Shown: positions 15,841-25,366, counted from the stretch's first letter. The stretch: 64,000 bases of DNA from Treponema sp. UBA4267 (GCA_002395155.1 DGWD01000045.1:1-64000), one strand, 5' to 3'. Notes: generated by a model from the letters alone, not told the origin. Numbers and translations are program-made.

Positions 15841-18102
15841 TTATGCATCAATTTCTGCGGCAAGATTATGAACTATAAAGTCTCTACGTTCCGGAGTATT
15901 TTTTCCCATATAGAATTTCAAAACTTCTGGTACATTTTTAAGAGATTGTATCGAAACAGGAGTTAAATGCATACCCTTATCTTCAGATTCCCCTTCTTTT
16001 CTTGGGAAAATAAACTGTCCAAATTCAGCAGGATTAATTTCTCCCAATCCCTTAAAGCGGGTTACCTCTGCAGACTTACCCATTTTGGCAATTTCTTTAT
16101 CGCGACTTTCTTCTGAATAACAGTAAACAGTTTTTGTCTTATTACGAACACGGAACAAAGGTGTTTCCAGAATATAAACATGCCCAGTCAAAACCAGTTC
16201 TTCAAAATAGAGCAGAAGATATGTTAAAACCAGATTTCGGATATGATATCCATCGTTATCGGCATCGGTTGCAATTACAATTTTGTCATAACGAAGATCT
16301 TCTATATTTTTTTGAACTCCAAGACTGAAAGTAAGATTTTTCAATTCTTCATTATCAAAAAGAGCTGACTTTTTACGGCCATACATATTTTCTGGTTTAC
16401 CACGCAAAGAGAAAATTGCCTGATAAGAAACATCGCGGCTTCCTACCATTGAACCGGTAGCCGAATCTCCCTCGGTAATAAATATCATCGAATTAGCACC
16501 CTTTTCTCCATCCTGCAAATGATAACGACAATCCTTAAGTTTCTTTATCTTAAGCATTACAGATTTTTCTGCTTCACGAATCTGTTTGTCAGTTACAGAG
16601 TTGATTTCGTTACGGGCCTTCTGGTTCTTAATAATTTTTTCTTCCAGAACGCCTGCAATATCAGGATTATGACGCAGCCAGTCATCCACCGCCAGCTGTG
16701 TTTCCTTAATGATTGGTGCACGAATTTCAACGTTTCCAAGTTTATTTTTTGTCTGAGAAGTAAACATTGGATTATCAAGGCCAATTTTAAGGGCAACATA
16801 CAATCCACTGGTAATATCTTTTATATCATACTCTTTCTTAAAATATTCATTTACACCTTTTGCAAATCCATCCAAAAAGGCAGTAACATGAGTTCCACCA
16901 TCATCGGTAGACTGTCCGTTTACAAAGGAATAAATAAATTTATCAAGAGAAGCTCCGTGGGTCAGGACGAATTGAAGATTATTTTCTCCCTTATAATTAA
17001 AAATATTGTAAAGAGCCTTATCTACCCCGCCCATTTCATTGAGCAGCAAATCCTGAATACCGTTTTCGCTAAAATATTCCTTTCCGTTACATTTTAAAGT
17101 AAGACCCGGATTGAGATAAGCATAATTCCAGAGACGTTTTTCAATATATTCCATATTAAAAGAATATTTTCCAAACAGTTCAGTATCAGGCTCAAACTCC
17201 AAATAAGTTCCGTTTGGAACACCAGGTTTTGCATTTCCAATTTTGGAAGAAACTTTATTTCCTTTTGAATATTCAACAACGGCCATTTTACCGTCACGAA
17301 TTGATGCGGCACGGAAGTATGATGAAAGAGCATTGGTAGCTTTAATACCAACACCATTCATACCGATTGCCTGTTTAAAAACAGAATTATTATATTTAGC
17401 ACCAGTATTTACATTTGCAACACAATCTTCCAAAGCTCCAAGAGGAATTCCACGACCATAGTCACGAATTTTTACACGACCATCTTTTATTTCAATATCA
17501 ATTTTTTTACCATAACCCTGAGAAAACTCATCGACAGAGTTATCAATTCCTTCCTTAAAAAGGATATAAATACCATCATTTTCGTTTGAACCATCTCCAA
17601 GAGAACCAATATACATACCTGGGCGAAGACGGATATGTTCCAAACCTTCCAGATGCTGAATAGAGTTTTCGTCATAAACAACATTTTGTGCAGCTGGAGT
17701 TTTTACAGTTTGAGCAGCAGGCTTGGCAGTAGCCATTGTTTTACTTACAGCAGTTTTTGCAGCAATCTTTTCAGAAACACTAGCTTTTTCTACACTAGTT
17801 TTTGCAACACTAGTTTTAGCACTACTTGTTTTTACAGTAGAAGACTTTGCACTTGTAACTTTTGCACTAGCCTTTACAGTTGATTTTGCAGCAGTAGCTG
17901 TTGCAGTTTTTCCCGTAGCTTTAATAGCAGTCTTAACAGTAGCTTTTGCAGAAGTCTTTGCAGTTGATTTTGCCGCAATAGTTTTAATCACAGTAGATTT
18001 AGTCGCAGTTTTAACAGGTGCTTTTGCTGTAGTTTTTGAATTTGTTGATGATGATTTAGCAGCTGCAGGCTTTGCTGTAGCTTTAGAAGATTTTTCTGCC
18101 AT
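15841..18102 (-). CDS. parE: DNA topoisomerase IV subunit B with histone-H1-like N-terminal tail
   Basis: The ATPase subunit of a type IIA topoisomerase. The GHKL ATPase region shows RPGMYIGS, EGIDNSVDEF, DYGRGIPLG and GMNGVGIKATNALS; the transducer and Toprim regions show ITEGDSATGS and ATDADNDGYHIRN. The overall form matches the ParE/topoisomerase IV B set of spirochaetes and Bacteroidetes rather than GyrB, but this split is by impression. The first 140 residues are unusual: a low-complexity tail of Ala, Lys, Ser, Thr and Val repeats (KTATK, KSTVK, AKTS) like histone H1 tails. The ATG at 18102 is preferred because GGTGGG lies just upstream; a GTG three codons earlier is less likely. No parC is adjacent. 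Confidence 0.88.
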   Translation of the reverse strand: MAEKSSKATAKPAAAKSSSTNSKTTAKAPVKTATKSTVIKTIAAKSTAKTSAKATVKTAIKATGKTATATAAKSTVKASAKVTSAKSSTVKTSSAKTSVAKTSVEKASVSEKIAAKTAVSKTMATAKPAAQTVKTPAAQNVVYDENSIQHLEGLEHIRLRPGMYIGSLGDGSNENDGIYILFKEGIDNSVDEFSQGYGKKIDIEIKDGRVKIRDYGRGIPLGALEDCVANVNTGAKYNNSVFKQAIGMNGVGIKATNALSSYFRAASIRDGKMAVVEYSKGNKVSSKIGNAKPGVPNGTYLEFEPDTELFGKYSFNMEYIEKRLWNYAYLNPGLTLKCNGKEYFSENGIQDLLLNEMGGVDKALYNIFNYKGENNLQFVLTHGASLDKFIYSFVNGQSTDDGGTHVTAFLDGFAKGVNEYFKKEYDIKDITSGLYVALKIGLDNPMFTSQTKNKLGNVEIRAPIIKETQLAVDDWLRHNPDIAGVLEEKIIKNQKARNEINSVTDKQIREAEKSVMLKIKKLKDCRYHLQDGEKGANSMIFITEGDSATGSMVGSRDVSYQAIFSLRGKPENMYGRKKSALFDNEELKNLTFSLGVQKNIEDLRYDKIVIATDADNDGYHIRNLVLTYLLLYFEELVLTGHVYILETPLFRVRNKTKTVYCYSEESRDKEIAKMGKSAEVTRFKGLGEINPAEFGQFIFPRKEGESEDKGMHLTPVSIQSLKNVPEVLKFYMGKNTPERRDFIVHNLAAEIDA

Positions 18103-18216
18103 TTTTCCCACCCAATTTTAAAATCATTAAATTTTATTATGGGATAAATATAAAGTCAAGACTTGCCACCCTTAGAAACAAACTTATTTAATCTTACAAA
18201 AGTGTACTAAAACCTT

Positions 18217-19020
18217 CTAAACTAATGTTTTTTGCATAGCAAGTTGATTAAGAATTCTAAAAGTTAAATCAAAGGCCTGTGGAGTCAGACTTTCAAAATT
18301 ATCAGCAGGGGTATGGAATTTTTTCCAAGTTTCGGGTTGTCCGCCGGCAAGGGCAAGAGAAACATCTTCTGACGGAAGAATGGTGATTGCAACAGCAGGA
18401 ATACCATTTGCAATAAAACTTGCATTATCTGAATAATTACAAGGCAGGCAAAACCATTTTCCGCCACCTGCTATTCGAATCAAATTCTGAGCACGACTTT
18501 CTAAAGCATTAAAATCTTTTACGAATTTTGAAGAAATGCCTTTTGGTAAACGTGTTTGCGTCAAAACTGGAACATCCCCCCGCCCCATACAGTCAAAAAC
18601 GTAAATATCATCATTTGTAAGTCCAAGTTTTCTAAAAACCTGGGCTAGAGGGAAGGCCCCCTGCTCTGCAAGACCTCCAGAACCTAGTTCTTCTCCATCT
18701 GTAAAAATTAAACGAATATTATGGAAGCCACCTTTTGCAAATGTCTGATTAAGATAGCCCGCCCACTGCATTAAAGAAAAAACTGCAGCAGAGTTATCAT
18801 TTGCTCCAATTCCAATTCGGTCATAATGGGCAATTACAGTTTTTATACGAAACTGAGAATTGTACTGGCTCTGAGGAAATTTTACATAAATATGATTTTT
18901 CCCCTCCATCTGCAAAACAGGTGCATCAAGATCAAAATCATTCAAAATTTTTTGAATAAAAGCAAGCCTGTTGCAATCTGGAGCTATAAAATCCTTAAAT
19001 GATGGAGGAATCTGATACAT
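18217..19020 (-). CDS. M28 family zinc aminopeptidase
   Basis: A 267-residue cytoplasmic peptidase of the M28 type. The metal-ligand regions are visible: VIAHYDRIG (His and Asp), ANDNSAAV (bridging Asp), FTDGEELGSGG (catalytic and ligand Glu pair), VFDCMGRGD and a late His in KKFHTPADNFESL. There is no signal peptide. Substrate preference cannot be read. The start has a TTGACG-17-TATAAT promoter ending 6 nt before the ATG and no ribosome binding site, the cleanest leaderless candidate in the window. Confidence 0.85.
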   Translation of the reverse strand: MYQIPPSFKDFIAPDCNRLAFIQKILNDFDLDAPVLQMEGKNHIYVKFPQSQYNSQFRIKTVIAHYDRIGIGANDNSAAVFSLMQWAGYLNQTFAKGGFHNIRLIFTDGEELGSGGLAEQGAFPLAQVFRKLGLTNDDIYVFDCMGRGDVPVLTQTRLPKGISSKFVKDFNALESRAQNLIRIAGGGKWFCLPCNYSDNASFIANGIPAVAITILPSEDVSLALAGGQPETWKKFHTPADNFESLTPQAFDLTFRILNQLAMQKTLV

Positions 19021-19026
19021 AATTTA

Positions 19027-19055
19027 ATTATAAGTATAACTTACAAGTCCGTCAA
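19027..19055 (-). promoter_or_regulatory. Promoter of the M28 peptidase gene, leaderless arrangement
   Basis: TTGACG and TATAAT, 17 nt apart on the minus strand, with 6 nt between TATAAT and the ATG. Confidence 0.6.
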
Positions 19056-19060
19056 AATTA

Positions 19061-20029
19061 TTAAGATAAAGTTGGCCAGCCATCCTGCCAAAATAATTCT
19101 TCTATCATTAAATTAGGTTTACCTTCATTCTGTCGGTCGTAGGCATGATAAACCATGTAAGTTCTTTCATCATCATCTTTAAAAACACTATTGTGACCAG
19201 GACCTGCCCAGCGTTCAAAAGAAAAACCATCTCTAAGCAAACTTCCTCCACCCTGGAGCATATCTACATCATCTTTATCTAAAAAGGGTCCTTCTGGATT
19301 TTCAGACCGTCCAACAACTATGTGGTAAGTACTGGCAGTTCCACGGCAACAAAAATCATAAGAAGCAAAAAGATAATAATAACCCTGATGAGGAAAAATA
19401 AAACCTCCTTCTATAGGATTAGCTTCAATTGATGGATTTCCAAAATCGGCCGATTTTTCAGGGCAAGATGAATATGGTATTCTAGAAGCTACAGGTTTAA
19501 GAATTGCACCTTCCTGCAAAAATCCTTCTTTATTAAGATTTATCATTTGCAGACCTCCCCAGAAAGAACCGAACAAAAGCCTGTCATTTCCCTGAGCATC
19601 AGAAAAAAACGCCGGATCAATAGCATTAAAATCATCCTTTGCAGAAGAAAATATTACAGGGCCTTTATCCTGCCAGACCTTCCCCATTCCCTGAGCATCT
19701 TCATTTAAGGCCCGAGTGATGGAGTCGCAGGTTACCAGACCAATTGCAGAAAGATTTTTTCCAAAAGTAGAAACCGAATAATAAACTCGCCACTGTCCGT
19801 TACGAAATACCACTTCTGGAGCCCAAAAATCCTTACTTCCAGGAATCTTTTGCCCTGTCCATTCTGGATTTTTATTAAAAATACGTCCGGCTAAATCCCA
19901 ATGTTTTAAATCCTTTGATGACAGAATTGGGAGTCCTGGACCAGTTTGGAAACGATAATAAAGCCCATTTTCTTTTACAATTGTTGGATCGTGGGTATAA
20001 GCAAAACCTGTAACATTAATTAATGCCAT
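19061..20029 (-). CDS. GH43 family arabinan-active enzyme (cytoplasmic)
   Basis: A five-bladed beta-propeller glycosidase, probably arabinan endo-1,5-alpha-L-arabinosidase or a related exo enzyme. The GH43 triad regions are visible: THDPTIV with the general base (Asp14 from the chosen start), FNAIDPAFF with the pKa-modulating Asp, and SIEANPIEGGFI with the acid Glu. KDFWAPEVVF and GPGHNSVF are further family marks. I choose the ATG at 20029 because AAGGAA lies 5 nt upstream; a start 15 codons earlier has none and would run into the preceding terminator region. No signal peptide, so it acts on imported arabino-oligosaccharides. It is separated from the permease gene by a terminator. Confidence 0.88.
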   Translation of the reverse strand: MALINVTGFAYTHDPTIVKENGLYYRFQTGPGLPILSSKDLKHWDLAGRIFNKNPEWTGQKIPGSKDFWAPEVVFRNGQWRVYYSVSTFGKNLSAIGLVTCDSITRALNEDAQGMGKVWQDKGPVIFSSAKDDFNAIDPAFFSDAQGNDRLLFGSFWGGLQMINLNKEGFLQEGAILKPVASRIPYSSCPEKSADFGNPSIEANPIEGGFIFPHQGYYYLFASYDFCCRGTASTYHIVVGRSENPEGPFLDKDDVDMLQGGGSLLRDGFSFERWAGPGHNSVFKDDDERTYMVYHAYDRQNEGKPNLMIEELFWQDGWPTLS

Positions 20030-20053
20030 AAAAATTCCTTGTTTGTAAGTTAT

Positions 20054-20092
20054 GAAAAAAAAGGCTGCCTGCAAAACTTACAGACAGCCTTA
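20054..20092 (-). terminator. Rho-independent terminator after the ABC permease genes
   Basis: On the minus strand an 11-bp stem (AAGGCTGTCTG with one mismatch) is followed by a run of T. It separates the importer genes from the GH43 gene downstream. Confidence 0.85.
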
Positions 20093-20110
20093 TTAGGAGA
20101 AACTATTTGA

Positions 20111-21001
20111 CTATTTAAGACCAGTCATGGCAACAGAAGCAATAATCTGCTTCTGGAAAATCATAAAAATAATCAGACATGGCAATAAAGCAACAACAGA
20201 AGCAGCTAATAAAAGTGGATAGTCTGTCTGAATTGCATACATTGCATTAAGCTGGCTGATTACTACCTGTACAGTAAGCTTGGTAGGATTATTAAGATAA
20301 ATACTAGGAGCAAAATAATCATTCCAAGCACCCATAAACCATAAAATTGCCTGTGCGGCAACCGCAGGTTTTGCGTTCGGCATCATAATCTGTAAATAGA
20401 TTCTGAAGAAGCCGGCACCATCTATTCGGGCAGATTCGATCATGGAGGTAGGAATACCGTTCATGTATTGGCGCAGGAAGAAGATCATAGATACGTTTCC
20501 AAGCATTCCAGGTACAATGAGCGGAGCCCATGTATCGAGCCAGCCGATTTTGGCATAAATAACAAATTGTGGAATCATGATGATTGAAAAAGGAATCATC
20601 ATTGTTGCAAGCTCTGCTAAAAAGAGCTTATTCTTTCCTGGGAAGTGCAATTTTGAGTATGCAAAAGCAGCCAGAGAAGAAACAAATGTTCCTACTATAA
20701 TAGTAGAAAATGAAATAATTATAGAGTTGAGGATACCACGCTGTAAGCTTGGTTCCATTGTCCAAATTCTCTTAAAATAGTTAATCCATTGTGGATTTTT
20801 TGGAAAGGCCAAGGAAAGCTGGGTTGTAAGAAACTGTTCCTTGGTTTTCAACGAAGATTCCAACATCCAGATAAGAGGCAGAATCATTATGATTGCACCC
20901 AAAATCAGGAATACATAAACTCCAAATGAGCCCCAAACAGCATCTTTTTTCTTTGAACCTAATCTGGTATTTGCAGAAAGAGCTTTTACATTATTTTCCA
21001 T
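20111..21001 (-). CDS. Sugar ABC transporter permease (MalG/AraQ type)
   Basis: One of two inner-membrane permeases of a CUT1-family sugar importer. Six membrane segments are visible, beginning with VYVFLILGAIIMILPLIWML, and the EAA loop reads ESARIDGAGFFRIYLQIMMP. The ATG at 21001 is chosen because AGGAGG stands 7 nt upstream; an earlier in-frame ATG would overlap the other permease gene by 56 bp. It begins 10 bp after the stop of the first permease. Arabino-oligosaccharides are the likely cargo from the surrounding genes. No ATPase gene is in the locus, so a shared MsmK-like ATPase is expected elsewhere. Confidence 0.92.
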   Translation of the reverse strand: MENNVKALSANTRLGSKKKDAVWGSFGVYVFLILGAIIMILPLIWMLESSLKTKEQFLTTQLSLAFPKNPQWINYFKRIWTMEPSLQRGILNSIIISFSTIIVGTFVSSLAAFAYSKLHFPGKNKLFLAELATMMIPFSIIMIPQFVIYAKIGWLDTWAPLIVPGMLGNVSMIFFLRQYMNGIPTSMIESARIDGAGFFRIYLQIMMPNAKPAVAAQAILWFMGAWNDYFAPSIYLNNPTKLTVQVVISQLNAMYAIQTDYPLLLAASVVALLPCLIIFMIFQKQIIASVAMTGLK

Positions 21002-21011
21002 TTTTTTCCTC

Positions 21012-21938
21012 CTACTCCAGATAGTTATCGCTTTCAGGTCCAAATTTGAACTGAATTGCGGTTGCAATAAAGATGATTAAAGCAAGTACCCAAGCAGCGG
21101 CACAAGCAAAACCTTTTGCATCGGCAGTACCAAAGGCCTTCTGCCAAATGTAGAATACGATTGTTGCGGCACTGTAGTTTTCACCACCAAGGGGAGCCAT
21201 AATCTGAGGTTCTACGATCATCTGAGAACCACCAATAATACCTGTAATTACAATAAAGAATGTAATTGGCTTCATTAAAGGCCATGTAATACTTTTGAAA
21301 ACAGTCCAGCGTCCAGCTCCATCAAGATAAGCAGCTTCGTAGTATGATTTTGGAACATTCTGCAAACCTCCCAAATAAAGGAGAGCTGTATTACCAACAC
21401 CACGCCATACACACATCATCATAATAGCAGGTTTAACTGTATGTTCTTTTTCAAGCCAGTTTGGTCCCTGAACTCCAAAAGCCCATTTTATGAACTGATT
21501 CAATAAACCATAATCACCGTTGTAGAGCCATCTCCACAAGAGAGAAACTGCTACAATTGAAGATACTACTGGAATGTAGTAGATAACACGGAATGTTTTA
21601 ATTCCTGGCAAATCCTTATTAAAAGAAAGTGCAAGACCAAGAGCCCAAAGAATTCCAAGTGGAATACCTATCATATAGAAGAAAGTATTCCAAAGAGCAC
21701 GCCAGAACTGAGAATCTGTAAAAAGTTCCTTGTAATTTTCTATTCCAATAAATTCAAGAGTTGAAAAATCTGTAAGATTTGTCATTGAATTCCAGTCAGT
21801 AAAGCTCGCAAAAATTGAAAACACAACTGGAATTGCTGTAAACATAAAAAATCCAATTACAGGAGGTAAAGCAAATACAAGACCAGCCCTAGCCTCATCA
21901 TTCCATCTCTTTTTTTTGTTCAAAACAGTCTTTTCCAT
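21012..21938 (-). CDS. Sugar ABC transporter permease (MalF/AraP type)
   Basis: The partner permease of the CUT1 importer. Six membrane segments and the EAA loop (EAAYLDGAGRWTVFKSITWP) are clear. The start at 21938 has AAAGGAAAT upstream; the earlier ATG 22 codons before lies within the attenuator-like hairpin and is unlikely. It is the second gene of the importer operon, 96 bp after the binding-protein gene, with a stem-loop between that could lower expression of both permeases relative to the binding protein. Confidence 0.92.
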   Translation of the reverse strand: MEKTVLNKKKRWNDEARAGLVFALPPVIGFFMFTAIPVVFSIFASFTDWNSMTNLTDFSTLEFIGIENYKELFTDSQFWRALWNTFFYMIGIPLGILWALGLALSFNKDLPGIKTFRVIYYIPVVSSIVAVSLLWRWLYNGDYGLLNQFIKWAFGVQGPNWLEKEHTVKPAIMMMCVWRGVGNTALLYLGGLQNVPKSYYEAAYLDGAGRWTVFKSITWPLMKPITFFIVITGIIGGSQMIVEPQIMAPLGGENYSAATIVFYIWQKAFGTADAKGFACAAAWVLALIIFIATAIQFKFGPESDNYLE

Positions 21939-21960
21939 AGAAATATAATTTCCTTTAGGT

Positions 21961-22012
21961 AAAAAAATACTGCACAGGCTTTCCAGATTACGGCCGAAAA
22001 ACACCGTGCAGT
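21961..22012 (-). terminator. Attenuator-like stem-loop between binding-protein and permease genes
   Basis: On the minus strand ACTGCAC and GTGCAGT enclose a 30-nt partly paired loop and are followed by ATTTTTTT. It stands between the binding protein and the permeases, where partial termination or 3' end protection is common in sugar importer operons. Confidence 0.6.
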
Positions 22013-22034
22013 CTCAATCCGATTAGCAGTTAAC

Positions 22035-23381
22035 TTATTTCTTGTTTACTTTTGTCAAAGCTTTATCAAGATCTTTCTGCATTTTTGGAGCTACCTTTTC
22101 GCAGTATTCCTTAGCAGACATTGATCCATCAAGAACTTTTGAAATGCTCAAGAAGAAGTCATCATACCAAACTCTGTTATATGTCTGGTTGTATGGCCAA
22201 GGTTTTCCTGATTCAGAAATGATGTGAATGAATTCCTGACGGTTCTTTGGCATTGAATCTTTTGAAGTATATGCTGAAGCAAGTGACTTCAAGTTAGGAA
22301 GCTGAAGATCCAAGTCTACATACATCTGATTTGCTTCTTTATCAGCTGAAAGGAAGAGAGCAAGATCAACTGCAGCCTGTGGATTCTTTGTGTTAGCAGC
22401 AACAGTCCAGCCTACACCACCACGGTATGTATAAGTTTTGTCACCCTTGTTATGAACTGGCCATGGAATAAGGTCATATTCGAATGGAAGTGTTGTATTG
22501 AAAGTTGCAATATCCCAGCTACCAGCAAGGAAGAATCCAAGTTCACCTTTAAGCCATCTCTGATATGTATCCAAAGAAGCAGCCTGGCTAGCACTTGGAG
22601 TTACCTGGTAAACATTTGTCTGATCAGCAAAGAACTGAAGTGCTTCAACAAATTTTGGATCTGTTACAGCAACCTTTGTACCAGTTTTATCAAGATAGTC
22701 TGCACCGTTACCCCAGATAAACTGATGGAGAGACCAGTTTACATTCAAACCTGTACCGAATGTATCATTTTCTCCATTTCCGTCTGTATCTTTTGTACAC
22801 TGTTTACAAACATCAATAAATTCTTCCCAGGTGTATGGTTCTGTTGGGCTTGGAAGAGGAATACCATATTTTTCAAAAAGGGTTTTATTATAAGCAAGAG
22901 CAGCTGGTCCAAAATCCTTTGGAAGAGCATAAAGTTTACCCTGGCCAAGAACTTTTCCATCATAACGATAGTCATTAAGAGCTGCTTCATAAAGATCTGT
23001 TACATCTGCACCAGTTGCATTGTAAACATAATCATCAAGGGCAAGAACCTTTTTATTATCAACATACTGACGAACTGATTCAGGACCCATGTAGAATACA
23101 TCTGGAAGTTTATTTGCAGCTAACAAAGCCTGAAGTTTTGGACCGTATTCATCCTGAGTTACAGTCATTACATCAACCTTCATTCCTGGGTGAGTTTCTT
23201 CATAACGTTTAATTACCTTATCAAGAATTTCCTTTTCTGCAGGTTGAGCAAAGTTCATCAAAGAAATTGTTCCACTTGAAGAACCAGATGTTTTAGCCCC
23301 TTTTGAAGCATCTGATTTAGAACATCCACTTAATGCAAGAATAGCAGCAGCGGCTACTCCTAATACAACTAGTTTTTTCAT
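22035..23381 (-). CDS. Sugar ABC transporter substrate-binding lipoprotein
   Basis: The extracytoplasmic receptor of the importer. The signal peptide has the lipobox LSGC (Cys at about residue 20), followed by a Ser/Gly-rich linker and a CUT1-type binding protein fold (family 1 solute-binding protein), with DVFYMGPESV and GGVGWTVAANTKNP typical of maltose and arabino-oligosaccharide binders. At 448 residues the length is usual. It starts after AGGAGG and has the best promoter in the locus (TTGACA-17-TACAAT). The neighbouring GH43 and GH51 genes point to arabino-oligosaccharides; the ligand is inferred. Confidence 0.92.
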   Translation of the reverse strand: MKKLVVLGVAAAAILALSGCSKSDASKGAKTSGSSSGTISLMNFAQPAEKEILDKVIKRYEETHPGMKVDVMTVTQDEYGPKLQALLAANKLPDVFYMGPESVRQYVDNKKVLALDDYVYNATGADVTDLYEAALNDYRYDGKVLGQGKLYALPKDFGPAALAYNKTLFEKYGIPLPSPTEPYTWEEFIDVCKQCTKDTDGNGENDTFGTGLNVNWSLHQFIWGNGADYLDKTGTKVAVTDPKFVEALQFFADQTNVYQVTPSASQAASLDTYQRWLKGELGFFLAGSWDIATFNTTLPFEYDLIPWPVHNKGDKTYTYRGGVGWTVAANTKNPQAAVDLALFLSADKEANQMYVDLDLQLPNLKSLASAYTSKDSMPKNRQEFIHIISESGKPWPYNQTYNRVWYDDFFLSISKVLDGSMSAKEYCEKVAPKMQKDLDKALTKVNKK

Positions 23382-23421
23382 CTATTCCTCCTAATCTGAA
23401 TAAATATTCTTAAGTAATTTT

Positions 23422-23450
23422 ATTGTAAGTCCATTACTTTTATCTGTCAA
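23422..23450 (-). promoter_or_regulatory. Promoter of the ABC importer operon
   Basis: TTGACA and TACAAT, 17 nt apart on the minus strand, about 40 nt before the ATG of the binding-protein gene. A GATATTTATC word lies 7 nt upstream of the -35 box. Confidence 0.7.
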
Positions 23451-23456
23451 CTTTTT

Positions 23457-23545
23457 TTGATAAATATCCTTATTTTCTGATAATTTATAGTTATTTTTTG
23501 ATATAAAAAGCGATTTTTCGCAATTATTATCAATTTTTATTGATT
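23457..23545. promoter_or_regulatory. Cluster of TTGATA motifs upstream of the importer promoter
   Basis: An AT-rich region with TTGATA half sites at 23457-23462 and 23498-23503 and a full TATCAA-N6-TTGATT inverted repeat at 23528-23545. The same motif occurs between the divergent promoters at 27996-28013 and near 31684-31708. Candidate operator for the arabinan locus. Confidence 0.4.
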
Positions 23546-25366
23546 TTTACGGTTACCCCAGAGGTATTCTCCCGATTTTGTTGAATCTAATGCTGTAAAA
23601 CTGATAGTCTTTCTGGAACCAGAAGTACCTTTTTTGGCCCAGTCTACGGCATTAAACACAGCTCCCCTGAAAACTCCAACATCTTTTAAGTCAATTTCAA
23701 TTGTGTAACCGTCATCTGAAAGAGTCCATTTACCCTTGTAAGCTCCCTTCACCCTTCCGCCATTTTTACCGGCTGTAAAAATAACTTCCTTAGAGCTGGC
23801 TGGCATGGCATCGGCAATATGAGCAATACGACCTGATGAATCTCCAAAGAATTTTACAAGCTTTGTTTCGCTGTTTCTTTCTGTAAGAATAACATCATAA
23901 GTACCGGCAATTTCTTCTACCGAAATAGCCCTTAATCCTTCATCTGCACCATTAAAATCGTTGTAATACTCATTCTGATTTAGAATTGGCCATCCATCAT
24001 CATTAAAGAACATCTGATGAAGTTGCAGGAAAAAGTAATACTCAGGTGTAAAATTGGTTCTGGAATGACAAGCAAGCATAACTTTTCCATCGGCAGTTCG
24101 CAAAATACTTTGTCCACCCTGACTACGGAAGGAATATTCCCCTTCAAGTTCAGCTGCAGGAAGTATTTTTCCACCATAAGAGTGATAAAGATCCCCCTTA
24201 CCCATTTCTAACACCATAGAATTTCCACTTGTATCAGAATAAGGACCTTCAAGTTCTCTGGAACGTCCCATTCCTATGCGGTATTCCCACTGCAAATCTC
24301 CCATTGAAACAAATACATAGTAATAGCCTGTATCTGAATTATAGATTACCTGAGCACCTTCATAAGCTGCTCCGTTTCCTCCTGCTACAATGTGACCAAA
24401 GGCGTTATTTACAGAATCTGCAGGAACATCAAGTTCCTTACCGTTTGGATCAACAGGTTTAAGAGAAAGGGCATCAACGTACATAACGGCTATTCCACCC
24501 TTCCATGAACCGTATGTAATAGCATAACAGTCATTTCCAGCAATACTATATTTCATTAAAGAACCGTCTGATACATCAAAAACAAATTCAGGGTCAATTG
24601 CTCCAAATCCACCAGACCAGGAACCACTATCTAACTCTTGGCGACTAATTGTGTCATAGGCACCGGTGTTTAAACTGGCATATTTGGTTACAGACTCTTC
24701 TTCAAAAGGATCGTCACTACGGTCTACAAAAGCATATCTGACAAACATTGACTGTTTATATTCCACACCAAGGCCTGTAAGTATTTTTGCAATTGCAGGG
24801 TCTTTAGAGGCCGCTTCATGGGCTGGGTAAAATGGACCTTCTGGCGATGTTGAAATGGCAAATGCAATTGAAGCATTATGATGACTTCCATCTGATGCCC
24901 CAACACAAATTCCGTGGAACATATAATAAAGTCCATTCTGTTTAATTACAGTTGGAGCCCAGCTTGATGCAGTTACATCATTAAAACCAGACCAGTCTAG
25001 CCAGTCCTTATCCCAGTTTCCCTGAATCATTGATTTAGGAAGGCTTTCCCAGTGAACTAAATCCTTAGACTTTCTAATTTGAAGTCCTTTTTCACCTTTA
25101 TTTGCAATAGCAGCATCTGTTGAATAAACATAATATGTGCCGTCATCATCCTGAAAGAGTTTAGGATCATGACAGTTCAAACATTCCCATTCATTCTGAT
25201 TACCAGAATTAGGACGTGAATACTTTTTATAAACAGCCAGATCTACATCTTTTGGGCCTTTAGAGTCCTCTTTTTTTGAAGATTTTTTTTCTCCACAAGA
25301 AATAAAAGATAAAGCCGAAAGAAGTAAAACAGACGTAAAAATAAATCCACAAATATTCTTCATCAT
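23537..25366 (-). CDS. GH43 arabinanase lipoprotein with C-terminal beta domain
   Basis: An exported lipoprotein (lipobox FISC, Cys24, followed by a Lys/Ser/Glu/Asp linker) with a GH43 propeller and a C-terminal domain of about 130 residues resembling the GH43 C-terminal beta-sandwich of long endo-arabinanases. Marks of the propeller are NCHDPKLF with the base Asp67, SSWAPTVIKQNGLYYMF, GAIDPEFVF and GAAYEGAQVIY with a candidate acid Glu. It probably cuts alpha-1,5-arabinan at the cell surface into oligosaccharides for the importer. The gene starts after GGGGTTAG and is 18 bp downstream of another GH43 gene on the same strand, so the two are probably one transcript. Confidence 0.88.
   Translation of the reverse strand: MMKNICGFIFTSVLLLSALSFISCGEKKSSKKEDSKGPKDVDLAVYKKYSRPNSGNQNEWECLNCHDPKLFQDDDGTYYVYSTDAAIANKGEKGLQIRKSKDLVHWESLPKSMIQGNWDKDWLDWSGFNDVTASSWAPTVIKQNGLYYMFHGICVGASDGSHHNASIAFAISTSPEGPFYPAHEAASKDPAIAKILTGLGVEYKQSMFVRYAFVDRSDDPFEEESVTKYASLNTGAYDTISRQELDSGSWSGGFGAIDPEFVFDVSDGSLMKYSIAGNDCYAITYGSWKGGIAVMYVDALSLKPVDPNGKELDVPADSVNNAFGHIVAGGNGAAYEGAQVIYNSDTGYYYVFVSMGDLQWEYRIGMGRSRELEGPYSDTSGNSMVLEMGKGDLYHSYGGKILPAAELEGEYSFRSQGGQSILRTADGKVMLACHSRTNFTPEYYFFLQLHQMFFNDDGWPILNQNEYYNDFNGADEGLRAISVEEIAGTYDVILTERNSETKLVKFFGDSSGRIAHIADAMPASSKEVIFTAGKNGGRVKGAYKGKWTLSDDGYTIEIDLKDVGVFRGAVFNAVDWAKKGTSGSRKTISFTALDSTKSGEYLWGNRKNQ

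Noticed and set aside
17723..18121. 132-residue Ala/Val-rich frame on the plus strand
   Set aside because: Shadow of the low-complexity ParE tail on the other strand.
19061..20074. Upstream ATG at 20074 as start of the GH43 gene
   Set aside because: It would place coding sequence close to the permease terminator, lacks a ribosome binding site, and the ATG at 20029 has AAGGAA at the right distance.
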